Shown here: positions 37,578 through 49,560 of the stretch, one piece after another
How positions within the stretch are numbered: the stretch's first letter is position 1
How the letters are laid out: each line of letters begins with the position of its first letter
Assembly: GCA_034008185.1 (NCBI GenBank)
Contig: CM067081.1
Coordinates: forward strand, 184,409,510-184,473,509
Reading direction: 5' to 3'
Source of the DNA: Gorsachius magnificus
Taxonomy: Eukaryota > Chordata > Aves > Pelecaniformes > Ardeidae
DNA: 64,000 bases
Made by a program: the position numbers and the translations under genes
Notes under the pieces: generated by a model
Seen by the model: the letters and a program-made list of their open reading frames with translations, nothing else
Databases searched by the model: none
Told to the model about the DNA's origin: nothing

Positions 37578-40500
37578 TTGCTAGGGCTCTTCCCTCACCC
37601 TCTGAGAACAGCTCTCATCATGGGGCTTTCTGAGAAATTTCTCTGCTGGTGTCCCAGTGCCCAGATGCCCTTGTGTACCACGCTGGCACAGCTGTGGCCA
37701 AAGGGTGAACGAGAGCTGAGGAAACTTAAATCAGAAACAGAGATACATTCAATAAACAAGACATACTTGCAAAGTGTAATGAAAAAAATAACCTGGACAC
37801 AAATACCAAGGACGCAAAGCCAATGCAACATCACAGCAAGGAAAAGTAACAGCAGAATAAAAGGGCTAATAGAGGCTGACACATTCCCTAGAAAATAAAA
37901 TTAGAGTAGTATGCATTTGGGTGAGCAGAGCTGTGCCCTTCTTCAGCAGACAATACTCTAAATTTAAAGTGCCAGGGCTACCTGCCTTCATCCACTCCAA
38001 AACATTGAGGATAGGGTGGAATTTCCTAAAAAGCTCTTCCAGAAGTCTAAGATAAACCCTAAACACGCAGTGAAAGGAAGCAAAAGTCATAAAATCCAGA
38101 GGAGTGAGTAATCCGTCCAGCACTGTGAGGACCTAAATTTTTTTGTAGGATTCTTTGCCGGAATCATTCCCCAATAGATGTTTCCATTCCCACGCTCTGA
38201 GCTACTTCATGGGTGACATCACTCAACAGTGGAAAAAGTAAACATTACTTTTCCATTGCCTCCAAGCAAGCCTGGCTTGTTTCCATTTCCAAGTGGTGGG
38301 GGCAACCTGAGATCCTCAATTTCCTGGGATATGAGGAGCAGGAGCTGCCACACTGTACGCTGGACATAACTGTGTTAACAAGTTAATTCCCAAAGGGGTT
38401 TCGTAAGCTCAGTCTGGCACTGAAGACTCTCAAGGCTCTGAAGACTCCCTTACAGTGCTGTTTTGCCAGTGTCCTCATCTTATGGCAGGCATTGTCCCTG
38501 CCCTAGCTGACCGGTCCATAATTCTTCTCCCTTTGTCTTGCACCTGCACAATCCTGAGCTTATAAACTGCAAGTTCTTTATGAATGTGATGAGCCCAAAT
38601 CTGTCTGTGGAGGAAAGAAAAAGCCACTTACTCCTGGGATCTGCAGTGCAGTTGTTGTTCCCTGAATGTGTAACTGCATTCAGATACATCAGTAATTCTC
38701 TAGATACATAACTAGCAAGAAATAAAGACCTTCTCCCATCAGAAGCCAACAATTTGAAAACTTGGTTTTGAAGAGTGTGGCAGGGAACGTCACAGTTGAG
38801 CCTGTGCAGCTTAGCATGCAGACTGCCTGCCATACCAGGGTTTGCAGTCTGTCTGCCCAAAGGGAAATCCCACCACTGCCATCTGAAATGCCACTAGCAC
38901 CATCCCATGCCTGTGCAGTCCTTGCCTGGCGAGAGCACTGTGTGCCAGAGCAGCAGATGGACTTCTCTGAACACCAAGTTGGGCTCTGGAGGAAGAGCTG
39001 TGAGACACTAAACCGGGAAGGGAGAGGAAGGGAATACCCATGCTTTGCAATCTACTACAACCGATGTCAGGTGCTGATGCAAACATAAGACTTCCTGGCT
39101 TTATTTCAGGGGGAGGGAGGGCCACATCACTTAGTTTTGTTTCAATTCCAAAATAACAGCACTGCCACCAGCCCTCCTCATAAAAGGTTTTCCTGGCTAT
39201 ATCTGTAAACCACCCATGCAAGTGCACATACTCTAATTGCTCAGTAACATTATGGGCCGTGACAAAGGCAGTTCAAACTGGAAGGCTGGCTTGCGCGTGC
39301 CACTTCATTAAATCAGTATGCCAAGCATGAAGTTACTGACGTTCTAAGGAATCTTGGCTGGGAGAAGACACAATATATGGCAGTGATCTTAGGACCCAGC
39401 TGCTTGGAGACACCCTCTTCTCCTGTTTTGCATGTCCTACCTCCCAGATCAGGAATTCCTTAGGCAGAGTCCACGAGGCCTGACTCGGCCTCTTGCAGCC
39501 CCACTGCAGTATCACAAAACCATTCATAGCACATCTCCTCCAGACCTGTGCCAGAAGTACCTTTGACTCCATCCAGCCACATCTTTAGGAAGGAGTCTGT
39601 GTTGTTTTTCTGTACTGAGTTGAAAACTGAAAAAAAACTCCAGAATTTGTCCCTGGAAAGATAAAGATGAGCTAAGAAATGTGTACACATTCACAAAGCA
39701 TTTAATGTTGGAAGCAAGAACTCCTTCCAGTCTGAGTCTCCTGATTCTTCATGTCTAAATCATCAGGGAAAAGTGTACCAAAACCAAGTTCTGGTCTGTG
39801 ATGGGACCTTGTTTCTCAAACCGTCACATAGCAAAAGTGAATTTTTTCACTGCTCAAATATCAAATACAATTCTTTGCACAACCACACATAAGGGGAAGA
39901 TAATACTACCTTCAATTTATCAGTAACTTTGAGCTGCTCATTGTTAGAGCTATTTAGAATTTTCTTTTCTTGCATGACCCTCTGCCAAATCCTTTATGAA
40001 GGTACAGCTTTGATGATCAGACAGCAAGAGTTCTGCTAAAATCGAGTGAAGAGATGAAAGACAAACTTTGGCTATTTTCCTCATCTTTATTTTGTCTTTT
40101 CCAAGAGGCAAAAAGTAGTATCTTGCCCTCTGACTACACCTTTTCCAGGAAAAAACCTACCTGTGCTTAGTCAAAAGTAGCTCTTAGAGTTGTATGACAT
40201 AGCATTCTGAGAACTTTTCAACACACTTTCACACATAATTGCCACTAAGCCAGGTTATTTGAAAACTGTTAAACATTGCTAATAAGCATTCCAGATATTG
40301 CTTAATACTATGTACATTTGGGACAGAAGGACATGTTAATAAAGAAACAAGATCATAAATTCTGTTTTCATATTATTGTTCATTAAGGAAATGAGCATAT
40401 ATACTTAATAAAATGTATAATATATATGTGAACTTACTAATTAAAGAAAATTAAGTAGCGTATAGTCTAGGTATATTTAAATTTTAAATAAAACCACCTA

Positions 40501-43500
40501 GCAGTTAATCAGCATTCACCAAAACTTTCAGCTTCAGATGGTGCTGTAGGAAACAGAAATGTAATTCTAATCAATGTTTTATAAATTCCTATTTATGTTT
40601 TCAGTTGCAGTGGTTTATAATGTCAATTTTTCATGAATGTGCCAAAATAGTTAAAAACACCTGGTGAAAACAGATACAGAAAGGGAGGAACAAATTTTAC
40701 TGCTCTTGATATTTTAAAATGTTTTCCAGTCCTCAGGAAAGAAAGATCATCCATCAAGTTAAATACTCTCCATAATTTTTAATCCCAGAATCAGCACTGG
40801 CCAAACATACCATCCCACAGTGTACAATAACTATAAAGAACAATGCTACTGCAGATGTTCATATGCAAATGCCAACACTTTTTATTTCACTTGTTTTAAT
40901 TAAGAAGGGTTCTGTTATTAAATCTGTCAAAAATAGCAACTCTAAAACCATTTAAAATAAAATATTTAGTCTGCCTGTTGCTTGGTGTCAGCACCACTTC
41001 TGCAAGTAGGCAAGTGTAAGGGACAGATGCGCTGCTGGTGAAAAGCATCTGGGTTCTCTGGAGCAGCATGGATTCAAGCCTCCAGCTGTCCACGGCTCTT
41101 CAGCCCCGGAGGGACAGTGCTCTGAAAGGACAGGGAGCAGGGACTGGAGAGTTCTCTGCCCTTATCAGCAACTACTGCAGTGCAATGGGGTAGTGCAGAG
41201 CCATAGGGTGGCACAGTTGGTGCTGAGGATCCCATATTCACAGTGTTTGCGTTTTGAGGGCTGAACTGAGTACCCATCGATAACTGCAGCTCGCTAGGTG
41301 AGATCCCAGAGAGCTGCTTCCACTTTGGTTGCACCCAGAAGAAATCCTGCTTGGGCACCCCAAGGTCGATCCATGCCATGACCCAAAGGGGAGGTGGAGA
41401 GATGACTGGGAGATCTACTTCAGAAGTGTGCTACTGAAGTGAACTGCTAATGCAGACACACCCTAGAAGAAGTCACATGCAACAAATGTCTAGGAATATT
41501 TGGAAAATTAATTACACTGGATCTCTTATGTTAAAATACAGTTCTTGTTCCCCTGATGGGGACAAGCATGTGGTAGAGATACGGAATAATACTACTGCCA
41601 GATTTTAGAGCACCACGCCCCCGTGGCATGCTCCACAGCAAAAATAAGTGGGAGAAAATATATCAATGTAGATTACCATCAAAAAGACTTAATTATCTGA
41701 AGCTAAATACCAATTAGAAGAAAATGTTTTTAAAATTCAAACTTTGAATTGCATTATCTTTTTAAAAAACTTGCCATCACAATAGTGTATTTCTTTTATC
41801 CCACAGTAGGAAGTAATGGGTAAAGAATCCAGTATTCACCAGTATCTGCCAGTTCCAAAATACCTGTTCTGAAACTGCAAGTTCTGAAATACTCTCCGTT
41901 TCAAATAGGGAATAGCAAAGGGAACTCTATGCTGGGACTGGCTCATAAGCACTTATCAATAGCAGATACCACACACTTTGAGAACCTTGCATTTCCAGTT
42001 AAGTCTTCTAATCTATGCTTGTCAATGTTCTGCCCGGCAAGATGAAGAAACCGGACACTGCAAAGTATAAAGGACGCTCTGAGTTTGGCACAACCGGAAT
42101 TGTTTGTTCTGCATTTTTATACATTCATTTCACTTAGAAAAAGGAAAAACATGTTTTGTGAATGTAAACACCAGTAGTTTATTTTTTCCAGTTACATCAT
42201 ATCAAAGAAAGGATATTATCTCTCCCACAAACCTTGCTCTACTTCTATCCTTTGACTGCGACAGTTGCAATTTTATTAGAATGTACCAATATGACTCCAA
42301 AGCTATTTGGGATTTTTTTCACAAAGACTTGTATAAAGTCTGAAATTACATTTATGTTAATGCACAGAGGAAACATTTTACTATGTTTCATGTAATAAAA
42401 TTAAAAGATTAGGTAATGTAATCACATGGTGAAATATTAGAATTCTAGAGAGCATCATTCTTTTATTATAGGTAGAAGCATCTTTGAGTTTCCTTTTGCC
42501 ACACCATTAATTTACTAAAATGAAAGTGTTATCTATTTCAAACAGCAGCTCATTTAAATTAAACTCATCAGCCATAAGCTTTAAGTTTGAAATGCCATTT
42601 CCTATCTGTGACACAGAAAAGGAAAAACAGTTTAAGAAGGTTCGTGGTCTTGCTTGTAAAAAACATTTTCAGTCAACACCTATCATACGCGAGGTAGTAC
42701 AGGACTCACCTGAGCTATATCCAAGGAACTCTACTCCATGTTCAACTTCCAAAGTTGATTGCCTGACTCAAGTAGAAAGCATTTTGAATCTCCCCACAAT
42801 TCTACATAAGGTAAAGGGAAGCCTTTTTTCTGTTTTTCTTTCGGATAGATACATCACTTACTCTATCAACAGAATGGTGGGTGGGAGACAGCTGGCTCAA
42901 GAAACAACAGAAACAAGATTCTCAGAAACGTTTTCAGAGCATTGAATGTGCCTTAGGATAGACCTGCCTGGAAATTTTTTAGTGAAAATGGTTTATATTC
43001 AGACAAGGGCAGTTCATCAATACACGGAATTTTCCTGTGAAAGGCTGATTTCTGTAACGTGAGGGTAGCTGTGGTCAGAACTGGGCATGATGCCGGCAAC
43101 TCACTGTGGTGGAGGAGCCAGGAGTTAGGGCAGCATCTCAGCTGCACAAGATGAGGCAAACAGACCAGGGGCAAATATCTATTCTGTGTGGTTCAGACCA
43201 GGCATTTGAACACCAGTCTTAAACAGACCAGCTGAATGCCATAATAACCAGGCTTTTGGATGCTACACGGCACTATTTGTTCAGCCTCTCTAGTTGGAGC
43301 TGCTCTACTTTGTATAAACAAGTCAACATTAGTACAACTCTCTGGACACAGGTTTCCCACACCCTAACTGTGTGTTTTAGTGGCTAGTTACTCAGTTTTT
43401 ATGTTATTCTCAGTCCCTGGCTAGAGTGAGGTAAAAGCTTGCTGTTCACTTTGGGGGAAAGACATGGAATCATATTCCAAAACATACAGAACACAGAATT

Positions 43501-43513
43501 TGGGTTTCCATGT

Positions 43514-43619
43514 TTCCAGCATCTCTAGAAACTTTATGAGAAGAAAACATTCTCGGCCTCCGAGAGTTCCAGCATCTCTAGAAACTGGTTATGAGAAGAA
43601 AACATTCTCGGCCTCCGAG
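43514..43619 (+). repeat. 53-bp tandem duplication
   Basis: Two copies of a unit beginning TTCCAGCATCTCTAGAAACT and ending CATTCTCGGCCTCCGAG lie at 43514-43564 and 43567-43619. They are separated by AG and differ only by a 2-base GG indel after GAAACT. The high identity implies a recent event. Confidence 0.95.
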
Positions 43620-45656
43620 TCTTAAATTCATTGCAATGTAGAATGGGACAAAGCTTTTGAAATGGAAAAAACATATGTCTTTACATTTAGAAGGCAATTC
43701 CCATTTCAAATGTATTTAGATGGTAATTAAAATGTTTCTCTGAGAACCTAAAATTAGGCTCTTCAGATCTATAGCAGGAGCTAGAGGTATATCCCAACAC
43801 CTCCTTGGTTTTCCTGAGTTGAAACATGTTATTAGATTCTAGATTTGGAAACAAGCAAGAACATAAGTGTGGGTTTCACACTACATTTTCAAGCCTACCT
43901 AGGTCGGGATCTGGGTTATTTGAATTTCTAGATAGTTGATTTTGGACAAAATGATTGATTTTCAGAAGACCCAATTAACAACATGTAAGTCAGAAAAGTG
44001 GTAAAAATCAGTGAATTAATAAACCAATTATTTTATTAACAAATAACTTTATTCATTATTTACCAATTATTGAATTTACTAGCATCGTGTATTCACATTT
44101 TTTTTCATAATTAATGAAACTTTAGCCCTGATCAAAGTTTTACTACATAGACAACACTCTGAATGTTTTCTTGAGGATGTGATAGACTCGTATTACTTTT
44201 CTGCATTTAAATTACTCAGTTTTTTTCCAAAATCACATGTGAAGTCTGCTACATTTTGGCTGGAGCCAAATTGCTGATTTTTTTAACACTGAGTATTTTT
44301 ACATATGGTTTAGTTCAGCACAATTAAAACATTGTATAAGGAATTCAGATTCGTAGAAATCTACATGTGAGCTAACATATCTAATCTCTCATTACAGTTG
44401 ACAGAGATGTAGTGTGAGATTTGGTTGCCTAAAAATATGTGTTTAGTGTGATTTGGGGCACTGTGGAGTACCTTGGTTGGCCTCCAGACCCTACAATAAA
44501 AGGTCTCCTCTGTGTCATGTCTACCAGGCCTGTGCACTTTTTCAATACCCTAACATATTTCAAATGGTAGTCAACGCTTATGTTTAGGCACCTTAACCAT
44601 AGCTTTATTCAGTTGGTGAAGTCTGGAAAATGATTCAGGCGACTAAATGCAAGTTTCTATTTAGGGAGAGCTGAATGACCATCATCTGCATTGCTCCACC
44701 AGCTGCAGTAGAAACTGACATGTCCCTAGCCATCATCAAGATGTAAATCCCAGGCACCTGAATCCACAACTGAATCTGAACACTGAAGTCAGTTTTCAAT
44801 GTTTTAATTTCTTTCAACAAAATAGTGAAGAGCCTGCTTGAATTGAAAAAAACCACCACATTTCATTTAGGAACTTTCAAAACTCATCTTTGAATAAAAT
44901 AATAGAAAAGTTCTATTTAGAAACTGTCAAATGGAAAATGCCACTGAAAAGTTGGTGTTTATTTGCTTTTTAAAACACAATTTAGAAAACTGAAATGACT
45001 TTGCAAAGCATTTTGGTGTTGGAGACTCTTAAAATTATCCTTGCAAGTTTTTGGAAAAAAACAAGAACAAAACCCATAAAATTTCCTGCTGTCTTTGTGA
45101 TCATGAGTTACAAAGCATTAAGGATAAAAAAGGAGTCTGATTTTATCTGTGTAGAACATATGGAACACGTTGTCCTTGCCCAGATGCTGTCATGTTGCTG
45201 CTCTTAAACAAAGCTTTTGACAAGAGTAGGTGGGAGGGCTGTATAGTATACAGTTATATTCTCAGGGCTTTTCAGCCATCACATTATATCCACAACCAAA
45301 ATTTAAAAATACAGTTTGAATTTAGAATAATCTAATCATAATAGTTTAATAGCTTTCTATGTTCTGGACCAGATTAGCTGTATGTTTTACCTATATAGTA
45401 GACTGATGGAATAAGAAATTTCTCATTATTTCAGGTTTCACACACCATGGTATCTATGGGATATAACTTCTCATTCATCAAGATGTTGTGCCTTTTACAA
45501 TTACATTTGTGCAAACCCTGTCAAAGTAAAATATAATTACAATCGTTTTGAACTGCTCTTTAATGTTTTTTTTCCAAAGCACTTTAAATAAATGCAGGCT
45601 CTTTGATCTAACAAGTTGATTATATTTTGATTAAATGTATTTCCAAAACAACTCCA

Positions 45657-45674
45657 ACACACACACACACACAA
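45657..45674 (+). repeat. AC dinucleotide microsatellite
   Basis: About nine uninterrupted AC units. Confidence 0.9.
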
Positions 45675-45989
45675 AAGCCAAAAAGCTTTAATCTTGCTTC
45701 CTGAGCAATGCATTTTTATGTCAAAAATCTTCCAGAGAATATCAATCTTACCTCAGTAAGAAAAGGGCATTAGTAACAGCAAGCTGAGCTTGAGCTGGGC
45801 ATGTGCGCTGGCAGCAAAGAGGTCCCAGCAGGTCTGGTCTGTACTAACAGGAGCATGGCCAGTAGATCAAGGGAAATTATTATTCCCCCCTACTCCATAC
45901 TTGTTAGACTGTATCCAGAATATGACAACCAGTTTTTACCTCCCCCTCCCAGTACATAAAAATCACCAATAAACTAAAGTGGAAGTCCC

Positions 45990-46480
45990 CAAGCTGGTTG
46001 GGGGCTGAAGCACTTGTCCTGTGAGGAGAGGCTGAGGGATGTGCGCAAGTTCAGCCTGGAGAAAGAGTGGCTTTGGGAGCACCTAACAGCTGCCCCCAGG
46101 TCCTCTGGGGAGGTTAGCATGAAGATGGAGCCAGACTCTTGAATGACAGTGAATGACAGGATGCAGGGGGGTTGGACTAGATGACCTCTAGGGGTCCCTT
46201 CCAACCCAAAACATTCTATGATTCTATGATATGTGGAAACAAGAGAGAGTCAGACTGGGTATAAGGAAAAACTGTTTCCAGTGAGGACTGTCAAGCAGTG
46301 GAAGAGGCTGCCCAGAGAGGCTGTGCAGTCTCCATCCTTGCAGGTTTTTAAGACCCAATTGGATAAAGCTCTGAGCAACCTGGTCTCAGCTCAGAGCTAA
46401 CCCTGCTTTGAGTAGGAGACTAACCTCCAGGTATCCTGAACTCCAGCCTGAATTATCCTGTGATCCTATGGTCCTATGAT
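45990..46480 (+). mobile_element. Older CR1 copy interrupted by a younger CR1
   Basis: The left part contains GGGGGCTGAAGCACTTGTCC, then AGTTCAGCCTGGAGAAAGAG and GGAGCCAGACTCTTGAATGA. The right part resumes with GTCAGACTGGGTATAAGGAA, CTGCCCAGAGAGGCTGTGCA and GTCTCCATCCTTGCAGG, and ends in GTGATCCTATGGTCCTATGAT. This order matches the last part of ORF2 through the 3' UTR of a CR1. It is more diverged than the inserted tail at 46163-46230, consistent with its being the older host element. A small local duplication, GAATGACAGTGAATGACAG, sits just left of the insertion. Confidence 0.88.
46163..46230 (+). mobile_element. Young CR1 3' tail nested inside the older CR1
   Basis: Sixty-eight bases from GCAGGGGGGTTGGACTAGAT to the ATTCTATGATTCTATGAT end. 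They appear identical to the last 68 bases of the copy at 30668-30776. They interrupt the older CR1 between its ...GTGAATGACAGG part and its GTCAGACTGGG part, fixing the relative age of the two insertions. Confidence 0.9.
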
Positions 46481-48459
46481 ATTTTCCCTCTGATAAAGGA
46501 ATCCTAGTAGCCAACTATTACCATTTATGAAGGAAACATGATCTTATCATCCAACAAGCAATCCTATTTGCCTATAGAAAAAAGTGAGCAGCAATGGCAC
46601 TAGCCTCCAACCAAAAAAAGTATTACAATTCCTCCTGAAAAAAAATCTGTGCTATCAAAACAGAAAGGATTTTTTTGTACATCAGACTTCTGAATTTCAG
46701 CTGACACTGTTGCTCCAACTAAGACTCTACAAATGCAAGCACTCAAAACTTCACTTGACATTTGCAGTAATTGTAATGTATAATACTTTTTGCAGATGAT
46801 TCAAGAAGAATTGATACCGACTCAAAAGTCACTCAGGAAATAAAAGTTAATATGCATGTTTTTCCACAAGTTGAGCCAGGTCCAGTATAAGGCTGACAGA
46901 TGTCTTAGAAGACAAAGAAAAGTCACATCCAAAATACTGTGATTTTGATCTCCTGGCAAGTTAACCTTTCTATGAATGCAACAGGGTTAGAAAGAAGAAT
47001 GAGCAAAAAGAAGGGAAAAAAGAGACTCGCCAGAATACATGCTGAAGGCCAGTGCTATTCTCATAATTATATGCCCAGTTCTGTGACAATACGAATATCC
47101 CCCTTTTTCAGTGCTGGATGAAGATGAGGAATTTCCAAGAAGCAAGAAGCACAACAGAACTTGGGAATTGCTATGGCTGAATTCACTAAGATGCCCAGAT
47201 ACATATTCGGTTAAACTTTGAGCTTGCCAGGAAATGGTTATTCCCCTCAAGTGGGGACTTTTCAATATTTCAGAAAAAAAGCCCTTTGTTCAGCTTGGAG
47301 ACTAATCTGCACTCTTTTCCACCTTGTTATGGTAAACAGAAATCAGAAAACAGATAAATCCTGGAAGAAACAGCAATATTCAGGGAACTCAGCAAAGGTG
47401 CAGTAAACCCAGACTGAGGCTTCTCCCCTCACCTCCCCCCTGCTGAGAAGTGCCGGGGCTCAGGTTAATGTTCATCCATGCAGATTTGATCAGCATACTG
47501 CTGGCTACTCTAAGGAGACTGACTAGTTTTGATCAAAAATTCCTTCCCACAGATGAGAAATGTTTCTCAATTAAAGAAATGAATTCTTCAGATGAAACTT
47601 AATCAGAAGTGATATATTTCTGAATGTTTCAGTTTTCTCAAAAAAAAAAAAACCTAACAAAAAAAAACCCAACCAAAAAAAATTTTGTTGCAGGCTTCCC
47701 AACAAGGTGTAAGCAAAAGTCCCTCTCCTCCTGAAATAATCTGTCATCCTTTACTTTCCAGCCTTGGTCTCCTCAACTTCTAGTCTCCTAACAAGTAAGA
47801 CAAGTAAGATGTGAAGATGCTCAGAATTTGCCAGCTCAGCCCTATGTATATGTACATCAAAAAAAAGCAGCTCTCCTACCATTTGCTTTTAGCTGATGTT
47901 ATTACTTGGCAGTTAGTACTCTTGTGGCTTGCTGTCATTTTCTGTCTCTTCCCTGTTCAGTCTTAGACCTGCTTCTTCCTCTTGATCTGTCCACTTGACC
48001 TGACTTCAGTTCTGCATGAATTTCAATGTGGTCCGTAACCTGTAATATGGCATCCCGGGCCCTTGACATTTGCTAGTGTTTTGGTCACCCAGGATTCATG
48101 GAAATGACTAAGGACAAATTAGCAGGATCTAAGGCTGGGGCATAGCCCAGTGCTGGATGACATGGCAGAGTTCAGGTGGTGGGGATTGACAGCAAGTAGA
48201 AAAATGCATCAGTTTTTATTCCTTCTGGGGTATAATCAGTGGCATTTGTTGCTTCTCCTGCAACCTTCTCTTGTGGATCTCCTTTAGGGTTGTAACGACC
48301 TTGCAGAAAGTATTAAAGAGTAGGTAATCAACATCCCACCTCTTATGCCGATCCAACAAGATCGTTCTTTCACTAGAGCCAGGCTACAAGCTGGGGACAG
48401 CCCTTTGATCTTGCCCAAGGAATAGGTGAGCTGTCAGAACAAGGGGCCACATTTAGGTC
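46481..48459. other. Intronic sequence without recognised genes
   Basis: Mixed AT-rich DNA with A-rich runs near 47641-47685. If the Ty3/Gypsy element to the right once had a gag gene it should lie here, but I could not recognise gag or a zinc knuckle. Confidence 0.55.
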
Positions 48460-49560
48460 AGGTTAGGTATCCTGGTTTACCTTCCAGAGACCCACATACT
48501 ACATCAGCTTTTGCTTTGCCTCCATGATTATAGTGAGCTCAAAATAGTAGTAGTGCTAAAGGAACCCTGAGTTTAGTAGACATTGTGCTGACCTAAATTT
48601 TGTTAAATACGTGTTCTGTGTTTAATATTCTGTTAAACACTTCACCCAATGCTGATCAAGTCCCCTTCAGTTTTACAGATATATGATCCTTTTATTCCTG
48701 TAAAATACTTCAACATATGTGTTTGACAAGCATAAAAGCCTACAGGCTGTCTCTCCATCACTTATATGATTGCTCAATCAGTCTCCAGCAAGCACCTACA
48801 GAGAGCAGCTAGAGGAATACTTTTGGAAGGGCTGTATTTCGCAGTGCCTCACTTTCTCTCAAAGCAGGGAACCTTTGTATTGTTGATGAGACTTTGAAAC
48901 AAATCAGCATTTGGAATAGATGGATGCACTTGGCTTCTTTGATCAACAACCACTGGAGAGACTAGAATCAGCCAAATTTCTAGTCCTCTGCAGAGCAAAT
49001 AACTACATCCATTTCACAACGGCTGTAAAATGGAGGACAGCTTTTCGGACTGGATACAGTCTCACAGAAAGCTTGGTTTAGTCATTTTGATTAACTTTGT
49101 TAGTATTGTCTTCAGTTTTCTCCTAGGTCATTCAGTCATTGTACAGAGATGGTATTAAATGAATTTGGCCAGTTCTTCACAGAGTTCTTCACTTTTTTGG
49201 CTTTATGTTCTTCCCGGGAGCCTTGAAAATAACTCATCTCTAGCTAGAAGGCCTTGAAAGATGAATGTGACTTACAATCATTCCTGGGCCTTTCCAACTA
49301 TTACTGGCAATCTATCACAGAGATTTCTGGGTTGATAGCCCCATCAATGTCTACTAAAAAAAGGAAATCTATTTCATCTGAGCCAGTGGCTACCTTCACT
49401 GAGTTAAAACAGATCTTCACTTTGCAGTGGGGGTATTCTGATGCTCTGCTTAGGGAGGAATGGACTTTACATTTAAAACTTCCCAAATATTGTGAAATAC
49501 AATACTAGACTAGCTGTTTTTTGAGTTTTAAAAGTGCTCAGAAAAGCTATAACCCATGAC
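48460..49560 (+). pseudogene. Decayed Ty3/Gypsy-type retrotransposon pol relic (RT and start of RNase H)
   Basis: Short peptides in changing frames follow the order of a Ty3/Gypsy polyprotein. They are IPVKYFNI (48694) and VFDKHKS (48719); LYDCSISLQQAP (48762), the leader before RT; REQLEEYFWKGCI (48800); CIVDETLKQISIWNRW (48876), matching the fingers and first palm motif region; and PLERLESAKF (48950), in one frame with KWRTAFRTGYSLTESLV (49028-49078). LQSFLGLSNYY and FTELKQIFT follow in the connection region (within the open frame 49254-49508). SAQKSYN (49533-49553) comes just past an in-frame stop and matches the start of RNase H. A protease-end block may lie at 48462-48500. Stops, frameshifts and missing spacing show the copy is dead; no aspartate-pair catalytic box is visible between 49080 and 49254. 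It resembles the chromovirus/Sushi lineage most. No LTRs or integrase were found. Confidence 0.8.

Larger units (their letters stand above)
33101..45989. other. TMEM117 intron upstream of the 32917-33076 exon
   Basis: No upstream TMEM117 exon is recognisable here. The stretch contains a G14 run (35212-35225), a G-quadruplex-type tract (37547-37577), an AT-rich block at about 40.38-40.50 kb, a 53-bp tandem duplication (43514-43619) and a short AC microsatellite (45657-45674). A 141-codon frame at 42520-42945 is not recognised. Confidence 0.6.
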
